From Solenopsis invicta (lineage: Eukaryota; Arthropoda; Insecta; Hymenoptera; Formicidae), in NCBI RefSeq assembly GCF_016802725.1, contig NC_052679.1:11442138-11506137 (forward strand): a DNA stretch of 64,000 nt, written 5' to 3'. A program made the translations under genes and the position numbers. Positions 57,255 through 64,000 of the stretch are shown piece by piece. Under the pieces are notes generated by a model. The model saw nothing but the letters and a program-made list of their open reading frames with translations, was not told the DNA's origin and did not search any database. The stretch's first letter is position 1. Each line of letters starts with the position of its first letter.

Positions 57255-57257
<3 letters not shown>

Positions 57258-57306
<49 letters not shown>
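57258..57306. repeat. (TA)n microsatellite
   Basis: TA run that abuts the right end of the fold-back. Confidence 0.9.
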
Positions 57307-57309
<3 letters not shown>

Positions 57310-57695
57310 GCTTCTATTCGATTTGATAGATGGCGTTGAATTTTAACTGAACTTTTGCTACCTGTTCAGTATATATACATTTTAATGATGCAATAGCCGG
57401 CGCAGTGCAAAGCTAGAATTTGTTTTCTTTTCGCACAATTTCATCAAATACTTGGGTACATTGTTATAAATTAAGCTATAAATGAATTTTTATATTATTG
57501 TGTCTCATATGATTTTCGAACTATCATCACATTACATGTATTGTACTGTATTAAATCATAATTTGTCATATTCATATTTGTTTATGTTCTTTCTGTTCAA
57601 TCGTTTCAAGTAGTCAATAATTTTTTTATTGATTTTTTAATAAATCTGATTAGTTATCCATCATTTAATGTTTTCTTTTTATTCAATACGCAATT

Positions 57696-59899
57696 ATGGA
57701 GCAATTTATAAAAAAAGATATTGTTGACATGCTTTTGAATAATAACAATGATATAGATTTCGTTATTAAGACTATTGTATTAAAGCAGGGCTTTAATGTA
57801 GAAAATTTAGAAGATGATCAAGAACGTCATTTAAGAATGTTTATATCTACTGTAAGGACTAAATACAAGCAAAAATTTAAACACGTTGGCAAGAAGAAAG
57901 ACAGATTTTACAAACAATTCGCCAATTGGTTAAATACAGAATTCAAAATTCCAGATTTCCGCAAAAAAGAAAAAATATCTATATCTTCATCTTTAGTTGA
58001 TCGTCCACGTATTGAATTCAAAGACAAGTTTGCTAGATCGCAACGACGAGAAGTATTAGAAATAAGTACTGAACATAACCATGAAACTTTAAAACTTGTA
58101 GCGGCAAGTAGTTACGCTGCAAAACGTTCAGGTGAAAAAGATTTAAATGCAATTCTTAAGGAGATCTCAAAAAGTCCGACACGGCCAAAAAAGTTCCGAA
58201 AAATGTTAAATACATTAGAAACAACAGTTATCAAAAAGAAATCTCCTGAAGAAGCGTTATCTTTCTTACTTGATAACTCCGTTTCAAAAAACTTGTACTC
58301 AGAGATGCGTCTGACAAGTATGGCAGTGGAGCAGATATTTGGCCGACATATAATACAATAAGAGTAGCTAAAAAAAAAAAAAAATGCAGACCATCAGAAC
58401 ACATTTCGATTTTTGATGATAAAGTTGAAGTCTCTTTACAAGCTTTATTAAACCACACTGTTGCAAGAATCGTTGAATTGCAATTAGACGTTATACTGCA
58501 TACTATAGAAATTACAAAGTGTCCCGAAATGGAAGCAGAATTAATATGTTCTTATGGTTTTGATGGAAGCAGTGGGCATTCCCCTTACAATCAAAGTTTC
58601 AGAAATGTTGAAAAAAATACCAATATTGACGATGAAAATTTATTAGCTACTACACTTATTCCACTTCGCCTTTGATTATTAAATGAAAGTAATAAAATAC
58701 TTTGGAATAATGAAATGTCTCAATCTTCACGATTTTGTCGTCCAAAAAAATTGCAGTATGTCCATGAAACAAAAGATGTAATTTTAACAGAAAAGCAAGC
58801 ATTGGAAGATGAAATAAAAAATCTGCAAGTATATAACGTTGAGTTAAAAAATGATTATGTAATACGGATACACTTCAACCTATTCATGACGTTAATTGAT
58901 GGCAAAGTGCTTAATATCATTACTGGTACAAAATCAATGCAATCTTGACCAATATGCCATGCAACACCAAAATTATTCAATATAATTTCAAACATAAAGG
59001 AAGAAAAATTTGTATCTATGAAGACATCACTACAATACGACATAAGTCCACTGCATGCTTGGATAAGGCTTCTTGAATTATGTTTACATATTTCATATTG
59101 ACTTCCTATTAAAAAAGGGCAAATAAGATCTTTAGATAAAAAAATATGTGCAGAACAAAAAGCCAAAATCCAAGCAATGCTTTGGGAGAAATTAAACGTC
59201 AAAGTTGACAAACCTAAACCAGGAGAGTGTGGTAATAGCAATAATGAAAACACAGCTAAAAGAGCATTTAAAGATCCCGAATTGTTTGCAAAGTATCTCG
59301 GTCTCAACCCACAATTACTTAGAAATTTCAAAACTATTTTAGTTACTTTATCGTGTTACTTTCCTATCAATGCGTCTCGTTTTAAAAAATTTTGTATTGA
59401 GACTGCTGAATTATACATCAAATGCTATCCCTGGTATTCAATGTCAGTGACACTGCACAAAATTTTAGTGCATGGTAGTGAAATCGTGAGATTCAGCATT
59501 TTGCCAGTAGGGATGCTAGCCGAAAAGGCATCTGAAGCGAGAAACAAATATTACAAGAGTGACTGACTACAGCATAGTAGAAAAATTAATAGATCGGCAA
59601 CCCTTGCGGATGTTTTTTATCGAGCAATGGATTCAACAAATCCTCTCGTTTCAAGCATAAATTTGAAATCAAGACTCCACAGTTACAAACGTCTCAAGCT
59701 TCCTCCAGAAGTTATATATTTACTTGAGATTTCTGAACCTAGTCAGTTTATTTCTGAATCCGGTCAAGATGATTTTGATCTTGAAACAAATAAGAATTTT
59801 GATTTTAGTGAATATGATTTTGATTCTGAATCTGAATCTGAAGATGAATCAGAAAATATTCTTGATTTAAAACTTATGGACGAGGAAGAAAATATATAA
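57696..59899 (+). pseudogene. Transib transposase (RAG1-related), disabled
   Basis: About 734 codons, near the usual Transib length. Frame 1 (57696 to about 58300): MEQFIKKDIVDMLLNNNNDI onward, an N-terminal part with basic runs. A frameshift (about 58290-58330) then leads to ADIWPTYNTIRVAKKKKK and the RNase H-like core. GFDGSSGHSPYNQSF carries the first catalytic Asp. Then TTLIPLRL, RFCRPKKLQYVHETK, a Cys pair (?PICH), SPLHAWIRLLELCLH, LHKILVHGSEI (two His five apart, as in the RAG1 zinc site), and GMLAEKASEARNKYYKSD, whose ASEARNK holds the catalytic Glu. HSRKINRSATLADVFYRA follows, and an acidic C-terminus. In-frame TGA codons lie at 58673, 58946, 59099 and 59564; the final stop is TAA at 59897. 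The second Asp cannot be placed by eye. Confidence 0.87.
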
Positions 59900-59919
59900 T
59901 TTAGTTTGTTTCGTGATAG

Positions 59920-60115
59920 GTAAGGGGACACCTTAAAACAAGCACTTTGATTCGTGAGAGGTGAGGGGACTCACGTGAAACAAGCACCCCGATTCATGAG
60001 AGGCAAGGGGACTCACGTGAAACAAGCACCCTGATTCCTGATAGGCGAGGGGACTCACGTGAAACAAGCACCCCGATTCGTGAGAGGGGACTCACGTAAA
60101 ACAAGCATCCTGAAA
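59920..60115. repeat. tandem repeat of about 48 bp, 4-5 copies
   Basis: Units 'attcgtgagaggtgaggggactcacgtgaaacaagcaccccg' with variation (cttgaaacaagcac..., cctgataggcgagg...). Located just after the transposase stop, in the Transib 3' region. Confidence 0.88.
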
Positions 60116-60239
60116 GAATCTAAAATCGCAAATCTTTCGTGATAGACTCTAGAAATTACAATGTTGTAGGTTAGTCATAGGTATAACATTTAATTTTTCA
60201 AACTTTTGAATTGTAGTTAGCAGTATAAAAAAGCCGCCA

Positions 60240-60965
60240 TATTAGGTCCGCCATTTTAAATTTAAAATTTTTGGTGTCAGATTCATTATAAATGACTTTA
60301 AAAACTTTTAACTACCAAGTTATAGAAAATTCCGAATTTGCTTAAAACTTTAAAAATTACGTTTGCCATATAAATTTGCATATTACATCTGGCATTTTAA
60401 ATGTTGTATCTTTGACATTGGATTCGTAATTAGAGACCTCGAAAACACCTAAATAACAAGTTTCAAGCAAATCCAGTTGATTTTGATAATTTTATCCACC
60501 ATTTTGTATCCGCCATTTTGTATTTTAAATATTTGACATCAAATTCGAAATCAGCGACCTCAAAAACGCCTAAATAGCAAATTTCAAGCAAATCCAGTTG
60601 ATTTTGATAATTTTATCCGCCATATTGGCTCCGCCATTTTGAATTTTGAATTTTTGACATCAAATTCAAAATTAGCGACCTCAAAAACCCCTAAATAGCA
60701 AATTTCAAACAAATTCAGTTGATTTTGATAATTTTGTCCGCCATATTGGCTCCGCTATTTTGAATTTTGAATTTTTGACATCAAATTCGAATTTAGCGAC
60801 CTCAAAAACTCGTAAATAGCAAATTTCAAGCAAATCCAGTTGATTTTGATAATTTTGTCCGCCATATTGGCTCCGCCATTTTGAATTTTGAATTTTTGAC
60901 ATCAAATTCGAAATCAGCGACCTCAAAAACCCCTATACCAAGTATCACGCAAATCCATAAACATT
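60240..60965. repeat. 121-bp subterminal tandem repeat, 4-5 copies
   Basis: 'ttttgataat' landmarks at 60481, 60602, 60723 and 60844 are 121 bp apart. Units contain tccgccatattggctccgccattttgaattttgaatttttgacatcaaattcgaaatcagcgacctcaaaaac. The last copy runs into the right terminal repeat. Confidence 0.93.
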
Positions 60966-61011
60966 TTGAATTTTGGTCACTTTTTGAGGTCTCCTGGCCC
61001 ACTGTGCGTCT

Positions 61012-61538
61012 GTGAAAATAGTAATTTCGCTCGGATCTTTTATTAAATGAGGTTTTGCTATCAAAGATTTCATTAATAAAAGGGCCTGCTGCCTTTGCAG
61101 AGGCCCCAGTCTTAAAATCCCAAAAGATTCTCTTTATTTCCTCGCTCAAGGGATATGCAAATGCTGGATGTACTTCACATCTGTATAAATGGAGGAGGAA
61201 ATGTTTAACTATCTGCCATCTATCTAGAATATATGGAATATTACGAATAGCTGTTTTTTTGTACTACAAAATTTTTCCATATTACTTATTAGTTAATTTC
61301 ATATTTTTCATTTGATAAGCTTTTAAGATTAATTTGTCGCATGCTATTGCCACTATTCTAGCAGATGTTTTTTGTTTCGACAATAACCAAGCCACCCTAT
61401 TCGATGTCATTCTTGGTAAATCCAAGACTCTTTTATATGCTGAAATTAATAGTCTGTCAATAAGACTTAGGTATGACTTTCTCCCGCTGTTATACCATAT
61501 CGCCTCCCAACCAATTGTGCTCTAATAGTGGCATTAAT
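61012..61538 (-). pseudogene. non-LTR retrotransposon: linker and start of RNase H
   Basis: Minus strand reads ...AYPLSEEIKRIFWDFKTGAS, AKAAGPFINEIFDSK, PSEITIFTD, leading to the RNase H first Asp split by the Transib element. Also ITRAQLVGRRYGITA-like text upstream from 61500. Disrupted by frameshifts. Part of the same element as 51493-52406. Confidence 0.75.
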
Positions 61539-61681
61539 GGGAGGATTCCGATAGCGCACATCCCGATAGCCCACCAATCAATCATCTTGACTTATTTAAC
61601 CTCACCTACGGAAAATCTCTAGGCATCTGCCATTGTGAGTGGTTTGTGTGCTATCGGGATGTGCGCTATCGGGACCCGCCG
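61539..61681. mobile_element. CGATAGC MITE with 9-bp duplication (GGCATTAAT)
   Basis: gggaggattccgatagcgcacatcccgatagccc...atgtgcgctatcgggacccgccg. GGCATTAAT lies on both sides (61530-61538, 61682-61690). Core ccaccaatcaatcatcttgacttatttaa...ctctaggcatctgcc. Confidence 0.9.
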
Positions 61682-61690
61682 GGCATTAAT

Positions 61691-62006
61691 AAAATCTAAT
61701 CCCGCCTTCAGACTAATCCCCCAGTTTCTACCCGAAATCCATTTAAGGATATTTACAAAGCAATATGTTATATTTCTCAAGGATTTAATATGATTGTGCT
61801 ATCTTAGCCTGCTGTCAAACGTCATTCCTAAATATTTAATTTTATTGGAAACAGTGATGGTTTCATTACATACATGGAATAAGTTAGGATTAGTAAATTT
61901 CTTCTTTCTATAGAAAAAACATAGTTGTGTCTTTGGAATCGAGATTTCCAGACTTAATGATTCTAACCATTTATAAGTTCTTTTGAAAGCCTTTTGAAGA
62001 GTGCTT
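61691..62006 (-). pseudogene. non-LTR retrotransposon: reverse transcriptase thumb
   Basis: KAFKRTYKWLESLSLEISIP, KTQLCFFYRKKK and NKIKYLGMTFDSRL (the reverse-transcriptase primer-grip motif YLGMTFD). Frame is open to the MITE. Continues the RT from 63244-63840 across the TTAA insertion. Confidence 0.87.
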
Positions 62007-62010
62007 TTAA

Positions 62011-63250
62011 GGGGTAACACCACTGTAGACAGCCCAAATAAAGTGTGTTTTTGCGATTTTTTTTGCATGGAAGGAAAAGTAAGAAGATAATAATATTTAT
62101 GGATGTTATTAAAGATTTTTTTAAGTGTTCACAAAATTTTTTTATTAAAAAATATTAAAAAATGGCGATGCTAGAGCCATTATCGTAAGACGTGTTTATT
62201 TTAAAGTGGTTTGCGGCACGCAGTAGAATCATCGTAGATATTTATCTTGAACAAAACAAAAATTTTTTTTAACATGAGTATAGCTAGAGAAACACGTACG
62301 GAATTTGAGAAATATTTATTTTTGAGTAATTGGCAAGCATTTTAAAAAAAAGTTCCATTTTTGATGAAAAAAACGGGCAATTATTTGTCAATAAATAACG
62401 TTCTAATTAACTTATCAAAAATTTTGTACGTGTTTCTTTTCGAAATGTTATTTTAAAGAAGGGGTTAAAATAGAAGCTTAAAGAAGTGGCACAAAATTTT
62501 GAGTGAAAAGAATGAAAATTGTTTGAGTTATGCTGCGTGCCGTTTTAAAAAACCATGTTTTGAGACAAACGCGTTTAATGTTTAGAGACGTGTTTTGGAC
62601 GTAAAAAAATGAAAAATGTGATTGAAATTTTTTACCATTAATCTGCTATCCCAGGACCGTAAAGCATCTCTTCTTTACTCAAGTATTCTTCCTCATTTTC
62701 TTTCCGGGACGATTTTATGCTGGTGCGTGCCTCCTTTGCCGCATCTGTCAAAGACCGCTTGGTGTGCTTGATCCTTGTCGCATTGGCTTCAAGGCAAAAA
62801 TTGTATGCTTGGTAGCCGATATCCAGCTCCAAAACTTGCATAATCCGTAAAATGTTTATTAAACTGTCATTAAAGGTACACAATATCAATCGCTGCACAC
62901 AATACTTTTTTGCCGCTTGAGTAAGTTTTGGGACCAAGTTCCATACAGCAGCATTGAAACGTTGTTATTTTGAGTGTAGCTTCCCAAGCAACGATTTAGC
63001 AAATCATCACGGCTTAGTTTCTTGTAAATAGGTTTGATAAGTCATTAGGCTATACTCTTCGAACAGGTATCGATGCGCCGTAGGTAGTCGTTTTAGAGCA
63101 GCCCGACACGCTTAAGAGCACGAAATTTCACAAAAATAAATTTGTAACAGACATAAGACGTTTTTTATCTCATTCTAGAAGGTTTAAAGTATTTTGTAAA
63201 GCAATAAAAAAAAATCGATTTTTTTTAAAATTCTACAGTGGTGTTACCTC
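62011..63250 (-). mobile_element. Kolobok-like element, TTAA target
   Basis: ggggtaacaccactgtaga and tctacagtggtgttacctc are the inverted ends, with TTAA on both sides (62007-62010, 63251-63254). Removing element and one TTAA re-creates ...NNIEKIKSTLQKAF... in the RT frame. 1,240 bp. It contains a transposase C-terminal fragment. Confidence 0.85.
62641..63020 (-). pseudogene. Kolobok/Mutator-type transposase C-terminal fragment
   Basis: Minus strand: DDLLNRCLGSYTQNNN (as in the 'LL.KCL.G.TQN.NESFN' motif), frameshift, NAAVWNLVPKLTQAAKKY, LCTFNDSLINILRIMQVLEL, AYNFCLEANATRIKHTKRSL, TDAAKEARTSIKSSRKENEE, ending YGPGIAD. This is the C-terminal signature of the Mutator-like transposases of animal Kolobok-type elements. 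The THAP and most of the catalytic domain are gone. The family name is from motif memory. Confidence 0.65.
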
Positions 63251-63254
63251 TTAA

Positions 63255-63385
63255 TCTTTTCAATATTGTTGTCAGAGTCGAGGAATGCTATATTGTCGGC
63301 AAATTGTATAATTTTACAGTTATAAGGTACCATTTTAAGAATATCTGAAACATAGATATTAAAAAGGAGGGGGCTCAACACAGAG
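63255..63385 (-). pseudogene. non-LTR retrotransposon: reverse transcriptase palm (motifs B-C)
   Basis: SPLLFNIYVSDILKMVPYNC and IIQFADNIAFLDSDNNIEKI. The catalytic box reads FADN where FADD/YADD is expected, so the second Asp of the RT is lost or the copy is inactive. Directly downstream is the TTAA element. Confidence 0.88.
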
Positions 63386-63528
63386 GGACGGGATCCGATA
63401 GCACACGGTGCGATAGCCCACCAATCAATCATCTTGACTTATCTAACCCAACTAACGGAAAAACTCTAGGCATCGGTTGCTGTGAGTAGTGGTGGGCTAT
63501 CGGTTCTGTGCGCTATCGGGATCCGCCC
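63386..63528. mobile_element. CGATAGC MITE with 9-bp duplication (AACACAGAG)
   Basis: ggacgggatccgatagcacacggtgcgatagccc...gtggtgggctatcggttctgtgcgctatcgggatccgccc. AACACAGAG lies on both sides (63377-63385, 63529-63537). Inserted within the RT, between VSQGSVL and SPLLFNI. Confidence 0.9.
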
Positions 63529-64000
63529 AACACAGAGCCCTGAGAGACTCCTCTCTGAACTTTTCTTGAATCCCTCTAAAATCCGTTTTCAAATATCGTT
63601 GTCGTTCTTGGTTCCAGGAACCATTTCAAAAATGATTTATATTTCATTGGTATTCTCAAATTGTTTAATTTATCATAAAGAATTCTAGGATTAATATTGT
63701 CATAGGCGGTCTTAGTATCTAAGAAGAGCCCCCCTGTGATTTTACCCTCCATATAGGATTTGTATATTTTTAAGTTTATTAAGGCTAAACAGTTATCACA
63801 TGATTTACTTTTACGAAATTTATATTGGCATCTGGGCATCACTACGTTTAACTCTATGAATCTCTCTAGCCTACTTTAATTAATTTTTTGAAAATTTTCA
63901 AAGTACAAGATTCCAGGGAGATAGGCCTAAAGTCATTTTTTCCCGCACTTTGGGATCAGAACTGTAATTCATTGCTTCCAGCTTTCCGGAAAAGAGCCAT
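63529..64000 (-). pseudogene. non-LTR retrotransposon: reverse transcriptase (fingers, motif A)
   Basis: FRKSKSCDNCLALINLKIY, GGLFLDTKTAYDNINPRIL (motif A with its catalytic Asp, in the 'LDxxxAYDN' form), LYDKLNNLRIPMKYKSFLK, then VQRGVSQGSVL (motif B) up to the MITE. The RT continues to the right beyond the window. The element is on the minus strand with RNase H downstream, typical of RNase H-bearing non-LTR families (I/LOA-like); a clade cannot be fixed from this piece. Confidence 0.87.

Larger units (their letters stand above)
53363..57257. mobile_element. 3.9-kb fold-back: inverted dimer of a mariner-type transposon
   Basis: cagggtgttcgttaatggttgtccagcc and its complement at 57230-57257 are the ends. 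The left arm (53363-55474) contains a transposase gene on the minus strand; the right arm (55809-57257) contains a shorter, internally deleted copy of the same gene on the plus strand. The unique centre is 55475-55808. It lies inside the Transib element. Confidence 0.87.
52407..61006 (+). mobile_element. Transib-family DNA transposon (RAG1-related)
   Basis: The left end tacagtgggccaggagacctcaaaaagtgg and the right end (complement cacagtgggccaggagacctcaaaaagtga) form a 36-bp inverted repeat starting with the CACAGTG heptamer form seen in Transib and RAG signals. A 5-bp target duplication CGTCT flanks it (52402-52406, 61007-61011), the length Transib makes. Deleting element plus one CGTCT restores the retrotransposon RNase H motif TIFTDES in frame. 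It contains subterminal tandem repeats, the transposase at 57696-59899 and a nested fold-back at 53363-57257; without the latter the element is about 4.7 kb. Confidence 0.88.

Noticed and set aside
58855..59331. 158-codon minus-strand ORF
   Set aside because: It is the antisense of the Transib transposase core and has no homology of its own.
59920..60115. CRISPR-like array
   Set aside because: The units are about 48 bp with variation across the whole unit, have no constant-repeat/variable-spacer layout, and lie at the end of a transposon in eukaryotic DNA.
1..64000. tRNA genes
   Set aside because: No cloverleaf with recognisable A and B boxes was found by eye; a tRNA search program would be needed to exclude them.

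Overview
The window is AT-rich, intron-bearing animal DNA with many microsatellites and dense small inverted-repeat transposons. The one host gene and the transposon families (mariner, Transib, Penelope-like, RNase H-bearing LINE) point to an insect. Hymenoptera, possibly an ant, is my inference and is not proven by the sequence.

Only one host gene is recognisable. It is the 5' half of an Eps15-type endocytic adaptor on the minus strand. Seven coding exons can be joined by exact GT/AG boundaries from the ATG at 27444 down to 1338 (about 379 codons). They encode three EH domains. The coiled-coil and DPF/UIM part must lie beyond the left edge. Its introns carry many repeats; intron 3 (9709-24667) holds an 8.2-kb nested fold-back plus two mariner-type transposons.

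From about 27.5 kb to the right edge I see no host coding gene. This half is layered mobile DNA: (a) 28-32 kb, MITE clusters; (b) 31.7-37.2 kb, a fold-back of about 5.4 kb containing another fold-back and a Penelope-like remnant with a hammerhead-ribozyme-like motif; (c) 37.8-39.4 and 44.2-45.7 kb, two inverted copies of an AT-rich terminal-inverted-repeat element, each with a 5S-rRNA-like segment; (d) 39.6-46.5 kb, Harbinger-like elements and MITEs with TAA duplications; (e) 46.9-48.0 kb, a 1.1-kb fold-back; (f) 50.9-64 kb, a degraded non-LTR retrotransposon (minus strand) split by a Transib element, a TTAA-targeting Kolobok-like element and two 9-bp-duplicating MITEs. The Transib element itself contains a 3.9-kb mariner fold-back.

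The most interesting content is the Transib (RAG1-related) transposon at 52407-61006. It has a 5-bp duplication (CGTCT), CACAGTG-type ends and a nearly complete transposase reading frame broken by four in-frame TGA codons and one frameshift. Next are the matryoshka fold-backs, in which one nested structure is an inverted dimer of a mariner-like transposon; the 5S-like modules; and MITE families whose target duplications (TA, TAA, TTA, other 3-bp, 9-bp, TTAA) can be read directly from filled and sibling empty sites.
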